From Owenia fusiformis (lineage: Eukaryota > Annelida > Polychaeta > Sabellida > Oweniidae), in contig CAIIXF020000001.1 in the NCBI GenBank assembly GCA_903813345.2, positions 49,925,885 to 49,989,884 on the forward strand: a stretch of DNA of 64,000 nucleotides, written 5' to 3'. This document shows, one piece after another, positions 42,701 through 54,794 of the stretch. Below the pieces are notes generated by a model. It was given only the letters and a program-made list of their open reading frames with translations, made no database searches and was not told the DNA's origin. How positions within the stretch are numbered: position 1 is the stretch's first letter; each line of letters opens with the position of its first letter. The position numbers and the translations under genes were made by a program.

Positions 42701-45700
42701 AGACAAGAAATATTTGTAATTTGAAGTAGACATTACAATAATAGTATGATATATTGTATTAAAAGTGGTTTAACCTCTAGATGACTCCCAAAAAGTTGTA
42801 ACAACTTTGAAGCTCTAGTAAGGTTATGGTATAACTTTCTTTTCTAAAAATATCAAAGCTGTGTAACATAGTCTAATAAATAATGTGCAAGTTTTGATTT
42901 CTATGTCATCACCAATAAGTGGATACATATTGTTATGGCTTCCACTTTTGTGACCAGTATTCAGCACTGAGCAGTTGCCAGTTACCATATATAACATACT
43001 GTTGTTACAGATTGTAACTAATTTTGTGCAACTAGGTGGTGACATTTTGTCATGTAAATGAAAATACCTTGTTCTAGTTTGAGGAACATATTTGTAAAAA
43101 TAATTTTTAGGAGTTAGAGGTTTGAATCCACACATTGGGTGACCCCAGAGTTTTGGGGCTTTACTTTTTAATAGGTATTTAGCTTTTCTATTGTACTGTA
43201 CACTCAGGGGTAACTGGTCAACTCGTACCCAAGACAAGTCGTACCCAAGACAACTTGTACCCAAGTATATATTTTGTTTTGAATCAAGCATTGGACTGGG
43301 ATTGTGAATAGATATACATATTATAATTGTAACATACTTTTCAGAATAGTTTCAAGTTTGAAGAAGAATTTTCAGAAGAAATTGATTTAATTTTGTGACA
43401 TTTTGAGCTGAGTGTCAATTTATATTGACTATTATTTTATATTGGTCACAGATTCAGGATGTTCGAGTGAAGAGACATATGTTTATTCCACATATTCATA
43501 ATCATTTTTCAAAATATTGTATGTTTATGAGTGTTTGGAACAAGTGTCAGATCTAATGTTGTAATTATATTTATTTATATATATGTTTGACAAAAAAATG
43601 TTGAGAACAAGCACTTCATTAATTTCATAAAAAATGCTTTACTGATCCATTGAGAAAAAATGTCGTGTAAATTCAAAAAAATATTGAGGCTTATTTTATC
43701 CACATTATAACATGAAAGCATTACAAACTCAATTTTTTCCCTAATATGCACCCGTAATACTGAAAATAACCTTGGGTACGAGTTGTCTTGGGTACGAGTT
43801 GTCTTGGGTACGAGTTGTCTTGGGTACGAGTTGACTAGGAAGCCACTCAGGGACAATTCTTAAAGATATAGTTGAATGATAATTACTGGACTAAAGAATA
43901 TGTTAGCTGCAGCCACATATGACTCCACTGTCCCAGTGCCCATCACACTCTGTATCAACCAGCCAATCTTCACTATAGCAAACTGTATGGCACCAAAGTA
44001 AAAGAGAAGAGCAATCACAGCACCGAAGAATATTGTAGCTGGCATAGACTGAAATTAATAAATTATATATTTCCAGAGGCATTGAAGGAATAATAAAAGA
44101 AATAACACATTTTTCTAGAAACAAAAAGGATTTCTGAACTGTGTATTCCATTCTTCCATTGCTCCCTAAATAAAACCCTGAATCTATATAAAGAAACGCT
44201 TTTATTCAGATGTTCACATTCAGATGTCAAGCTGTGCTATACATTACATTTTTAAGGTTGCAAGTTACAGATGTAATCCCCCTGCATAGTTTGGTAACTG
44301 GAAATCCACTTTTGGGCAATGTGATAGAGCTTTTGCCTTGCAAAATTGACAACTTCAAATTTTCCGCCCTATTGTTATTGTGAAACAAAATTCGAATATG
44401 GGCATGGTAAAGAGGAGGGAAAGCCCCAGAGTTTTAAGATAAAAAACATAATTACCTCTCTACCACCTTCGTTCGTTCGAATTTTCATCGGCTAGTTATC
44501 AAATATTACACCTCGATGGGATGTTTTAATTGACAAAGGCATATTCCGTACACCTTTCCTTATCTTGATGTGAAATGAGAAGCTATGATATTGGTTAACA
44601 CGCCAGAAATGAACATAATATTATTCGAAGCGTATTTCAAAAATTTTGAAACTGCCATCGATGACGTAATTTGTTTGTCGACTTTTGACCAATCAGCGAC
44701 GATGTCATCTCAATTCAGATTTACATTATAAGCGTATGTCATCTTTGAACCCTGGTGTTTCTCCCCCTCTGGGCAAGGTATTTAACATGCTATCCAATGG
44801 GAAGTTCCATTTGCCAAAATGGTGATGTTCCATTACCAATACCAAAGTTTAACTCATATTTCTATACTTTACCTGGAAAGCCATTGAATGATCTCTAAAC
44901 TTCTCACCAAAGACAAACCGCGCTCCAGCATCAGTATATGATATAAATAACGCCACCTGTTGGCCTACCCATCTCAATGCAATGAGACCGTAGTTCCAAC
45001 GCAAGATAATTAGCCCAAATATGAACTGCATAGCAAGACCTGAATACAAATGAAGGATGATTGATTTTAGTGGTTTATGAACCTCATAAGTATGCAAAAT
45101 TGGGCTTAGTAGTAGCCGAGAATCTTTCTTATTTGTCAAAAATTATTTTGGATTCTAATACTTTAGAGATTGTAATATTTGGTAATGTGTTACATAGAGA
45201 CAAGTATCCAACCTATCTTGAACAGTATTCCAGGTCATTAATAATCTTTCAAAGCATCTTATGTTTGCAAGACAGTAAGAAGAATTGAGAATATTGCTGC
45301 ATTTACATGTTCTGTTAATCCTGTGAAGTGAAACACCTTTGGTTCCTCTTAAAGTGTTCCACTTGAAAGGTGTTCCACTTATAGAGGTTCATTTAACATT
45401 AAGTCACTTGGTCTTGGGAAAAGTGTTCAGTTAACAGAGGTGTTCAGCTAACAGAGGTGTTCCACTAACAGAGGCGTTCCACTAACAGAGGTGTTCCACT
45501 TACAGAGGTGTTCCACTAACAGAGGTGTTCCACTAACAGAGGTATTCCACTAACAGAGGTGTTCCACTTACAGGTGTTTCACTTAACAGAGGTGTTCTAC
45601 TAACACAGGTGTTCCACTAACAGAGGTGTTCCACTTAACAGATTCTGCTGTATATATTATCTTATATTTTCTATACTGACCTGCAATGACTTGTCTCCAT

Positions 45701-46590
45701 AGGATCTTTGCCTTGTTGTTTGATAGCAGGAAGGCAACCACGATGCACAGGAATAGGCCTGCTAGAGATATCAACTGATTGGGTCGCTCTCTCATATCAA
45801 CCACCAGGAATACAATAAACCCAACTAATAGTATAAAGTAGAGCACCCTAAAAGTCATAAATAACACATATAACAGAGTTGTAGTGTAATCAAATTTCTT
45901 AATTTTATTAATTATTAAAAAATATAACTGCCAAATTGAAAGAAATAATCAAAATTGAGGTGTTCTAAAAATCAGGGTTCTTTGACAAAATGAGGTAAAG
46001 ATTATTAGTACATGCAATTTTACATCACTGTTTCCCACACTATATCTGCACGGGCAAATGTAATAAGATTTCTTCATTACAGACAATAACAGTTAGTTAC
46101 ATTTTTTGTGTCACCCTGTAGAGAACAAAAAATCTATATAAGACAACCAGCTTAACTGATTACCTTTTGTGACATTAATTAGTCTATATTACATACCATC
46201 TATGATATGGCGACACTTTTTGAAGAAGAGTTTCCAGTTTTATTCCAATTCCATCTTGCACTTGGGCCCCATACTTTGTTTTCAAGACTTCATACATCCA
46301 CAGCACTATAACACATATTGTGAGAACAAACAGAGCGATGTTCTTTTGAAAATCCAAATACATTGCATAGCCAAAATATCCAGCATATGCTAAGACAAGG
46401 AGAATCTTTATCATTTGCAAAATGAAATTTCTGTTGTTCACATAAAACGTTCTGAGATTCTGCTGAATTTTGAGGACTTTGTTTGGTGGTTCTGGAGGCT
46501 CCCTCTGAGTCATGTTGGTCTTTGTTCCATGCATGGCACAATGTTCCAATGTTTCTTCTGTTGATTTGTTTTCAATTTCAGTCATTCTGT
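39720..46590 (-). CDS. Concentrative nucleoside transporter (SLC28/CNT family), 10 exons
   Basis: Role: Na+- or H+-coupled uptake of nucleosides at the plasma membrane, by family. Exons: 46590-46197 (ATG 46585), 45847-45681, 45039-44873, 44048-43887, 42640-42515, 42187-42057, 41617-41449, 41073-40897, 40277-40172, 39895-39720 (TAA). They join to exactly 589 residues. Family features: hydrophobic N-terminal helices, RPNQLISLAGLFLCIVV, FVFGEKFRDHSMAFQ, MGTGTVESYVAAANIFFS, ASVMSAPAALAISKI, IEAFSNGAS with the conserved Glu, GVAWADC, and NFANFGSVG with the conserved Phe and Asn. Vertebrate CNT1-3 are about 650-690 residues. Oddity: the usual QTE(S/A)PL reads PTESVV, which may change or abolish substrate selectivity. 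The ATG lies 5 bp into an exon after a CCAG acceptor, so a 5' noncoding exon probably lies upstream. Confidence 0.88.
39978..40115. repeat. Small dispersed inverted repeat, copy 2
   Basis: GGTATTTTGTTCAAAATTG and AGTTTTGAACAAAACACTCA form the inner pair, and CAAATTTGCTCCGATCCATT with GATGAATCGGGGGAAATGTG the outer pair. Same family as 13171-13315. Intronic in the SLC28-like gene, between exons 9 and 10. Confidence 0.6.
40605..40725 (+). repeat. Dispersed repeat family (GTGGTGACATATTG), copy
   Basis: Short copy with GTGGTGACATATTGTTACAG, GGCGCAGTTGGCGTTTGG, CTGTAATAAATGGCAGGTGG and CATGTTCATGCCTTG. Intron 8 of the SLC28-like gene. The overlapping minus-strand ORFs are not conserved coding sequence. 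Confidence 0.55.
41214..41294 (-). pseudogene. Truncated duplicate of SLC28-like exon 9
   Basis: About 80 bp match 40159-40237, covering the 3' part of exon 9 and its donor. The copy reads IANFGSVGMNLRSFSPLAPSKK against FANFGSVGMNLGSFSALAPCKK in the working exon. The first 40 or so bases of the exon and its acceptor are missing, so it cannot splice as a normal exon. It lies in intron 7, between exons 7 and 8, about 1.05 kb upstream of the functional exon in transcript order. Confidence 0.85.
42905..43085 (+). repeat. Dispersed repeat family copy in SLC28-like intron 4
   Basis: TCATCACCAATAAGTGGATA, CATATTGTTATGGCTTCC, GTTACAGATTGTAAC and AGGTGGTGACATTTTG show membership of the family also seen at 15335 and 30660. 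Confidence 0.5.
43210..43843. mobile_element. Foldback element with 16-bp minisatellite arms and 9-bp target duplication
   Basis: Left arm has about three CGTACCCAAGACAA-type units; the right arm has four in reverse (CTTGGGTACGAGTTGT). CACTCAGGG is found directly outside both ends (43201-43209 and 43844-43852), a 9-bp target duplication. The interior is AT-rich with no intact ORF. It sits in intron 4 of the SLC28-like gene; its flank ends 35 bp from exon 4. The architecture parallels the 7-kb element at 6119-13081. Confidence 0.75.
44455..44770. repeat. Dispersed repeat, inverted partner of 19725-20035
   Basis: ATAATATTATTCGAAGCGTA, ATTATAAGCGTATGTCATCT and CTACCACCTTCGTTCG match the earlier copy in reverse complement. 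Intron 3 of the SLC28-like gene. Confidence 0.6.
45350..45641 (+). repeat. 17-18 bp minisatellite
   Basis: Tandem units AACAGAGGTGTTCCACT with small changes, about a dozen copies, clearest at 45430-45640 and more diverged upstream. It ends about 40 bp from exon 2 of the SLC28-like gene. Confidence 0.9.
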
Positions 46591-48429
46591 CTGGAATAAA
46601 TTGAAACCTACAGTACAGTATCAACAAAATGTATGATAAGATCTCTGAATTTAAAAATATATTTCACTTGCACACTGAACTAGAACAAACAAGTATTAGA
46701 TAATCTTGAAAATGCTACTATTGTCCGAATCCCTTTTTCTGTGCATCAAACCTGTTTGTGGCCTGGTTGTTGGAAAGAAAATTTTTTTAATCAAAGGATT
46801 GGTTACATGGATTAATAAAAGAGCCATTACCTTAGGTTCAGGCCCTAAGCCAGTTTTGAAAAATCCCAGGGCGAAAAATCACTTGAAAAGTGCTCAAAAT
46901 GGTGAAAAAGTGCACGATTTTGAAAGATTTTTTTGGCCGGTGAGGGTGAGTTTGGACACCCCCAGCTATGGGTCTGATATTCAGGCAAATTACTTCTCAG
47001 CATTAACTGCCCCTTTAAAGAACTTAACAATTATTACTAGCAAATTCTTACCCTCTATGTGTATTACTCCAAGTAGGACTTTAAAATAGATCTGTTAACC
47101 TCTTGATCATAAATTACCGAAAATGTAAGATACTATTGACATATATGCATTTATATCAGAACACAAGTCATCAAGAGTTCACGTGCATGAAAGTACATTC
47201 ATCATTAGGCCTATAAATGCTTAGTTGACAAAATAGAACCACAAGTCTGCATGTACATGTATATCGATATTGCCTGAAATGTTATCATGTCCAATTTTGA
47301 GATTCTAAAAAAAATTCATAATGAGATTCTCCAAACAGAGGCCTCCAGATCTCATACCTCCTTCTTCCAAGAAGGAATGCAGTTGATGTATAGTGCACTG
47401 CATTCGGAGGATGTCATAATGAGTGCAAATTTCAGATTTTCATCCTAAGATATATATAACAACTTACCTCTATGTAAGGATATCCAATTACTATTTTTGT
47501 TATCTTATTACTAAATAGTTAGTGTATATCAACAGCTGAATTGAATTATTTTCATCCTTAATTATTCTCTCATTTAGCATTCTTGTTAAATCATCACCTC
47601 TGTATAAAGTAGTTTCGAAACCAAATGTTTGGTAATCAACTAGTATATACACATTTCTGTTATATGAGAGTATGACGGGTTCACTGAGATAAGGGATAAG
47701 GGAGAAAATGCATTTAAAGTATATGGCTTATGAAACTATAATAGTATGTATATGTAATGAGAATGAGAATTTACAACTTCCCCTTCAAAATCTAAATAAG
47801 GCCTCTATAAAATATGAGGTATACATTATAAGAGCTGCAATAATGCGTGCAGTAAGAAATGCGAGGACCCTTGACAGACCCCCTTTACATCATAGATCAT
47901 ATAAATGTGATATCTTAAATCTAAATAAAACTACTACATTATGTACACAACATTGATAACCTCACCAGGTAGCCCCTGATTGTGTGCTACTTACTGACAA
48001 TGTCTTTGAGGATTAACGATAAAAGTCAAAGAATACATTGAGTTTAACTGTCTGTATTGACATACATGTATAAAAAACACTTAAAAAATCTTGAAGATAT
48101 GTCTACCCTCTGAACACAGAGCTCAAGGGAAAGGGGGGAGGGGGCAGAGTGGATGATATCTGAAGTCCTGTGCTTGGAGGATTTTAAATAATGAGACCTG
48201 ATAACTCACTCTTAATATGGCCAATCATTAAACATGTAAGTAAAGAACTATGATCAGAAAAATCAATATACTTCGATTATAGCATATCTGAAGTTATATA
48301 TGGCAAGATGTAAACACCAGAACAGACTTGAAAGACAACCCACTAGTGAAAATGAGTGAACTGCCATCTATATGAGTCCTGAATCCCATTGATTCATGTT
48401 GACAAAGTGAAAGGTGGGAAGCAAGATAC
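46591..48429. other. Intergenic region upstream of the SLC28-like gene
   Basis: No supported gene. About 46840-46990 shares AAATCACTTGAAAAGTGCTC and similar pieces, inverted, with 51600-51760, so it is a degenerate dispersed repeat; the two ORFs there follow it. The remainder is AT-rich. The promoter and any 5' exon of the transporter should lie here but were not recognised. Confidence 0.4.
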
Positions 48430-49674
48430 CACTGGTGATCCACTCGATTACGCTGGTTACCAAAACGAACCGTTTTGGTAACAAAATGTCGGAACGTCGA
48501 AGGCACGATTTTTCTTTTTTCCTTATTTCACACGTTGTAGGGAGAATCCCTACGACGTTTTTTCTCACAATGTGCAGCAGTATCATATGTTTTAGAAAAT
48601 GTACATGTTTGCGAAAAAATAGCTCAGAGGACAACAGAATCGTCGATTTACTTCCTCACTTAAGTTACATAAACGGTTTTTCGAAAAACAGTTAAGATCT
48701 GCACTTTTAACACAAACCGTTTATGTAACTTAAGTGAGGAAGTAAATCGACGATTCTGTTGTCTTCTGAACTATTTGTTCGCAAATATGTACAATTTCTT
48801 AAACATATGATATTATTATATACCCAATATGTAACACTAATCCTGATTGGTCAATACCTAGTCACGTGTTCCGAAATAGATTTACTATTTCCCTCGGAAA
48901 GTTATATTCCCTCAAATGTGACGTCAGCGGGAATATACATTTGAACTATTGCCCGCTGACGTCACGATTGCAACTTCTATGACCCTTAGAAACGTCTGCG
49001 CATCATCACTGCGCAGACGAAAAACAGAAAAATGGAGGATGAGCACAAACACAAATCAACTCCGTTCACCATGACAGACGTGCGTGAACGATACAGTATA
49101 AGCAACGTGTATAAAGTTCCCTAAGCTCAATACGTCTGTGTAATTTCAAGTGTTATGATAATCTATTCCGCGTGTTAAACGCGATTGAATTTGTCAAGTG
49201 AGAGTCTCAGAGGCAAAAATTTCTGTTGAGCATCTGATGACGTCACAGCTTATAATGCTAACAATGGACCCGGGGAGGGGGCTTTCTAAGCCTTTTTGGC
49301 CTTTGCAGAGGAAACGGGACAAGAGTCAGTATAGGGTATATAATAAAACAAATAGTGACTGCCTAATTTCGAGCAATAGTGTAAATGATTTCCCCTTGGG
49401 AATATCCTCTACAATGTACTATTCCCTCAGCCTGCGGCTTCGGGAATAGTACATTGTAGAGGATATTCCCCCGGGGAAATAATTTACACTATTGCCCTCA
49501 ATGGCAGTCACTATTTGTATACTGATACACGTTTGTGTTAGAAAATGTCGTGGTAATTCTGCCTACAACGTGTAAAATAAGGAAACGAGAAAATCGTACC
49601 TTCCGGATGTTCCGACATTTTGTTACCAAAACGAACCGTTTTGGTAACCAGCGTAATCGAGTGGATCACCAGTG
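48430..49674. mobile_element. 1245-bp inverted-repeat element with exact 7-bp target duplication
   Basis: Ends CACTGGTGATCCACTCGATT and AATCGAGTGGATCACCAGTG are perfect inverted repeats; homology runs about 120 bp, through the palindrome CCAAAACGAACCGTTTTGG. AAGATAC lies directly outside both ends (48423-48429 and 49675-49681). The interior holds three more inverted pairs: around 48608-48690 with 48715-48783, around 48917-48970 with two TGACGTCA, and around 49389-49490. There is no transposase, so it is non-autonomous. Confidence 0.85.
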
Positions 49675-49984
49675 AAGATACATTGAGATTAACTGCCTCT
49701 CTTAACTTTGACTGAAAACAATCCCATTCTTACAAACTATTTGTCATGTAGAGAAATCTGAATTTCCTCACTTGTAACTTTTGTTAACTTGTAACTTCAA
49801 AGATTATCACCAAAAGTATTATATTCCAAAACTAGTAATTGAAATGTTTTGGATTTCTTCAGTAATCTTTCAATTTTTAAATATATTTTTTCAGTAATTC
49901 TTCAGTTTTGAAAAATTACATTAAAAATGACCAATTCAAGTTATTATCACTGAAACAGTTATTGTAATTCCCCTTAAATACAGT

Positions 49985-51270
49985 AATACAAGTCGTTAAC
50001 ATGAAAAATGTCACCACCTGACATTTGTTACAGACACTGACCACTGAATGCCAAACACCAACTGCCAAACACCAACCATCATCCATAAAAAGTTGGAGAT
50101 CCTAACAATATGTCATCATTTGTGTTGGTGACATAAAAACACTCTACTATACCTTGCATTGGTTGTTCATGAGCAACCCTTTTGGCTTATTGGTAATGAT
50201 TATGTTATTTGTTTTTATTTGTCTGTTCCTTATTAATGGTTTATTGGATAACGTTAGATGTTAATAAGGTACTTTCAATAATATATAAACAATACAATTG
50301 GACAAACAGAGTATCTTATGCATTTCTAGGGGTTAGGTATAGTAGAGTGAAATAATGGAAATTCAAAGCTATGATCTCCCAAAAACATCTGAGCCCTCAG
50401 TGCCACACTATACTAGTTTCGTAATTGTGAGTGGCCACTAGATGGGATAATATATTTCAAGGCATTTACATAATAAAATGTCACCACCTTGCCCACAATA
50501 TGATGAATCTTTTTTTAACCTTGAGAAGGTCATTGAAGGTCAAATCTCAAATCTTTAGTCACATCTGAACTTTTGAGAACTTTCTTTTCTCAATTTGAAG
50601 CAAGTTGAGAAAAGACCTTCTAAACGTTTTTTTTACCTCGAGCAGGTCATTGAAGCTTTTTTACCCTTTTTACATTGAAGGTCAAATCTTAAATCTATAG
50701 TCAGATTTGACATTCTGAGAACTTAAAGATGATTTTGAAAAAATTGGTAAATTTGAAAAAAGTTGAGAAAATACCTTTTTGACCTTTTAAAACTTTTTTT
50801 TACCTTGAGAAGGTAATTGAAGGTCAAATCTTAAATCTAAAGTCATATTTGAAATTCTGAGAACATGTAGATGATTTAAAAAAAAGGTTAATTTGAAGCA
50901 AGTTGAAAACAGACCTTTTTTGACCTTGAGAATGTCATTGAAGGTCAAATCTTCTTTGACCTTGAGGAGGACATCGAAGGTCAAATTTCAAATCTATAGT
51001 CAGATTTGAACTTTTGAGAACTTGTAGATGATTTTGAAAAAAATCAATTTGGTCAATTTGAAGCAAGTTGAAAAATACCTTTTTTACCCTTTTTACATTT
51101 TACATAAATCTCAAATCTAGAGTCAGATTTGAACTTCTGAAAACTTGTAGATTTTGAAAGAATAAAAGTCAGTCAAAACAGTATTTGTCAAGTTATTGGA
51201 ATTTGTAAGAATTTGTTACAGATGCCAACCGCCGTCACAGAAAATGGAGACCATAACAACACTTGCTATG
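49985..51270 (-). repeat. Dispersed repeat family with AGGTCA-rich body, inverted
   Basis: The left part (AAATGTCACCACCTGACATT, CAAACACCAACTGCC, TAACAATATGTCATCA) is the reverse complement of the 27715 family. About 50500-51160 carries four degenerate 130-180 bp units with GAAGGTCAAATCTTAAATC and TGAAGCAAGTTGA, akin to the sub-repeats at 20-26 kb. Confidence 0.55.
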
Positions 51271-51571
51271 ATGATGTATCAACAAAAATAGTGATTTGAA
51301 ATAATTCATTATAAATTACATTTTCAAATGTATATTTACACTTTTTCACAGCATAGATTATTTCATTGTGTTGTACAGCCATAACCAATGACTACAATTA
51401 TTTTCATCGCTACAAGAATTTTCTTAAATATAAATACATTCCCTGATATTAACAGATAAAACCAACCTTGAAATCAAGATTACAGCTCATTTTTTGTCAG
51501 ACATCACCCTGAGCGGAGAGTCTATAGACAAAGCTCTCCTTTAAGAAGTCCAACAAATACAAAGGGTACCA

Positions 51572-51758
51572 TGCCCGTAGCCAGAGGGGGTTCAGGGGAT
51601 GCATGCAAACTCCCCCCTCCAAAAAATTCTTCCAAAATCATACAGTTTCTCACATTTCCGAGCACTTTTTAAGTGATTTTGGGCCAAACTTGTCAAATGT
51701 GAACCCCCTTGAAAAATGACACAGTCCCTTGACAAAAAAAGCTGACTACGGGCCTGGG
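51572..51758. repeat. Short element with GCCCGTAGCCAG inverted ends
   Basis: GCCCGTAGCCAGAGGGGG at the left and CTGACTACGGGC at the right are inverted. The interior is rich in CCCCCC. Resembles the element at 4683-4972 at its ends and 46840-46990 inside. Confidence 0.5.
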
Positions 51759-52236
51759 TACTTAAACATGCTGTAATTAAATAATTCAAAATATAATAAA
51801 TCAGACATGTTTACACAAATAAATATAACTTCCTACAGCACACATCCTACAGATAAAACATTTTTCATGGGATTTATTTATGTCAAATGAGAAAGACCCA
51901 GACATAAATAACTGCTTTTAATAAAATTGTTCAAAAAATTTTGCATTGTGTGAAAATGATTTAATCAGGTCAACCCATCATTAAAATGTGCTAACCTGAA
52001 CATGTCACATTTAGCCTCATGTTTAAAGCAGTATATAATGCAACTTGTCTTACTAATGAGTTTTTGATGAGAAATCCTGGATCTTTTGAGTTTTGTTATC
52101 CCCTCTATTTACAGTCTTACATTTAATGAATCCTGATGTGCTCTATAACTCAATTTTATAGTATCATATTTGTAAAATTATATCGTATAAAACACACATA
52201 AATTGTAAACGTCCACTCTATATCACTCCAATTGAG

Positions 52237-54794
52237 CTACTGCTGATAGACAGCATACATATAATTAGGTAGAGCATATTCCTCGTCTGATTTCACTTGG
52301 CCCACTGTTTGGCCTTCATGTAAGGCAGCATTGTGTATAATATTCTCTACTGCTGAGACTACTTCTACAGTGTTCTCTATGGGCTCAGAGAGTTCCTCAA
52401 GTGCATTCTGTTGCATGACTTGCTGGATCTGATTGTGTAATTGTTCAACACATGGTAGATCATCCATATCTTTTTCAATACCCTCTGGATCAACGATTTG
52501 AATCTCTAATGGGCGTTGTAGGAAGGAATAATCACGATCACACGCAAGATCAGTTTCTACTGCCGTTAGGGTACCATCATTAGTGAACTGTATCTCATAG
52601 CGTTGAGGTAATTCAACAGTGGACTTCATGTTGTTTTCACTGTCATCCTGGCAATATTTCACATGGTTATTCAGTTTTACTTTTTCAAAAAATTTGCTGC
52701 CACATGTTGGACAGAGAAATTGTGGCGTGTCGGTGTGTCGCTGCATGTGGCGATTGAGTTCATATTTCAAAGGAAATTTTGCGTCACAGAATTTACAATG
52801 GAAAGGACGATCGCTGCTATGTCTATGCACAACATGCTGTTTTAACTGGCATGCCCGCGCGAAATACTTTCCACAATGTGGACACATTTTCTTTTTTATT
52901 CCCTTGTGGACTTCTTTATGTAGCTGAAGTGATTGTTTGTTGCCAACAGTCTTGCCACATATATCACACATATGTTGAACCATCTTAGAACATTGATGGG
53001 AATTGAGATCAGCCTCATTCAAGAATGGTTTGAAGCAGTGAGTACATTTATGAGTCGAGTGGCAGTAGAGAGTATGAAACTCAAAACGACCTCGCTTTTT
53101 CCCTTTAAATTTTGAGCAGTATGTACAGGATTTCCAGTCTTTTAATTGTTCATCATTTGCCTCACGCTTTGAAAGAGGTTTGACAGCTCGTTTCTTGGAT
53201 GCATTTTCTTTTTTCTTTTTTTCCAAACGTTGTTTCACCTCTTCAAATGTTTTCTGAACATTTAATTTCAGCAAAGGGTTAGCATCCGTGTCATCATAAA
53301 TGTTATCATCCTGAACAACATCTTGTTTATCATTTTCCAGTGCAAGAAGTTTTGTGAGTACCATGTTAAATGAGTCTGTGACTGATTCTCCAGTTTCACT
53401 TATCGCCATAAAAGCTGCGTCATTGTGGCAAGACACCATTCGTTCTTTTCGTTTCTTGATAGGAAGGGCATTATCAGATAGCTTAGAAGAAGCAACACCA
53501 GGATTCTCAATAGCCTCATCATCTTCATTGGCATTATCTGCAAGAAATACACAAAGAATAAGTCAATGTCTTTTTTAATTTTCATTGATAATTGATAGTG
53601 CTTTAGGATAAACTAAGGAAACAGCAACTCCCAGAGTGGCAAATCCCACTGAACAGAACATATTTTATCAAAGCACTCATCATTTTGAACATCACATGAG
53701 GTAGAAGTATTGTCACATTTTGCTGAAATCTTCACCCATGATGTGACGTGACGCCATATGATAAATTCCTTTTTGAATAAAGGCTCATAACGTATTAGGC
53801 TATAAAAATTATTTGGACCACTCCAATAACCAATATTTGCATTAAAAGAAGTTATTATTCTTTTGAAAAATGCTTATTGTTAATATTGCCACCAATCTTA
53901 GTGATCGTAGCAAACTCAATTGAGATAACTTTTTGGACATCTATGATAAGAGAATGTGAGAGTCTGGGAACAATTACCATACCATAATCAAAAAATACTC
54001 TACCAAGTTTTATCCTTCAGAATTTCAACTGAATCCCTTAAATCGTTTACCTAGGTTGATAATATCTTATATCTACCTTCAAATCTAGAGTATCTTTTGA
54101 GAGTTGCCTTTCTCTTTGGTCTCCCAGTGTTAGTTGTGGATGACTCTTGGGGTATTTCAGCCTCATCAACCATTTTCTTAGGTTGATTTGATGGCAAATA
54201 ATCAGCCTCGCTACTTTTCACTTTTCTAGGCCTTCCACGTTTTCCCTTTCCTTTGATAGAGCTTTGTATTTTGTTTGTTTCAGTAATGTCATTTGTTTGA
54301 GAGTCATCTTTGTTATTATCAGAGCTAGGAGTTATTTGATAATTGATTTTAGCATATTGTGAGTTAATACCTACAAAGGTATCATTAGCAGTTGTCTTAG
54401 CTTTGATGGACTGTATATATTCCTCACAAAGTTCAATGACAGGTTTGAGCTCCAGTGCAATTGCAAGTGCTTTTAGGTGGGTAACATATGCTTCAGTTTT
54501 ATCACATTCTTTTACATCAAGAACACCACTGTAAAGCACTGTTAAAAATAATTCTAGTTCTTTGCTATTCAAGTTTGATAACTCGATATGAGATGATCCT
54601 TGTTCTTTGAGGTAGTTCCAGAAAAATGGACTATTAGCAGATAGAATGCACCCGTGCACATGGAATGTATGCTGATCTTCACTGATTAATGTAACGTCAC
54701 AGAGAACCTTCTCCTGTCGCAATTGGTTAAGAGCTGCAAGTAGCTCATTGGAATAGTTCTTTGAATAAATGAGACATTCCATTTTAAGGGATAT
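52237..54794 (-). CDS. BTB/POZ, AT-hook and C2H2 zinc-finger transcription factor, 668 residues
   Basis: Role: probable nuclear sequence-specific regulator of the ZBTB class. Two coding exons: 54794-54077 (ATG at 54782) and 53537-52237 (TAA), joined at phase 1 to 668 residues. Domains: BTB at about 10-130 (LCDVTLISEDQHTFHVHGCI, FFWNYL, LFLTVLYSGVLDV); two AT-hook-like motifs, GKGKRGRPRKVK and TGRPKRKATLKR, at about 180-225; a basic stretch ALPIKKRKER; then six finger-like units at about 373-531, of which CDICGKTVGNKQSLQLHKEVH, CPHCGKYFARACQLKQHVVH and CKFCDAKFPLKYELNRHMQRH are canonical; the last is C2HC. The tail is acidic and Gln-rich. BTB plus AT-hook plus fingers is the ZBTB24 layout, but finger number differs and orthology is unsure. 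The ATG lies 12 bp inside an exon after a TTTTCAG acceptor, so an upstream noncoding exon is expected. Confidence 0.9.

Noticed and set aside
42824-43291. Minus-strand ORF of 155 codons
   Set aside because: It overlaps a dispersed repeat copy and the foldback arm, shows no domain and lies in an intron of the same-strand transporter gene.
48294-48944. Overlapping ORFs on both strands around 48.3-48.9 kb
   Set aside because: They fall in the inverted arms of the 1245-bp element and mirror each other.
52619-53578. Plus-strand ORFs opposite the zinc-finger exon
   Set aside because: Antisense shadows of the well-supported minus-strand coding exon.
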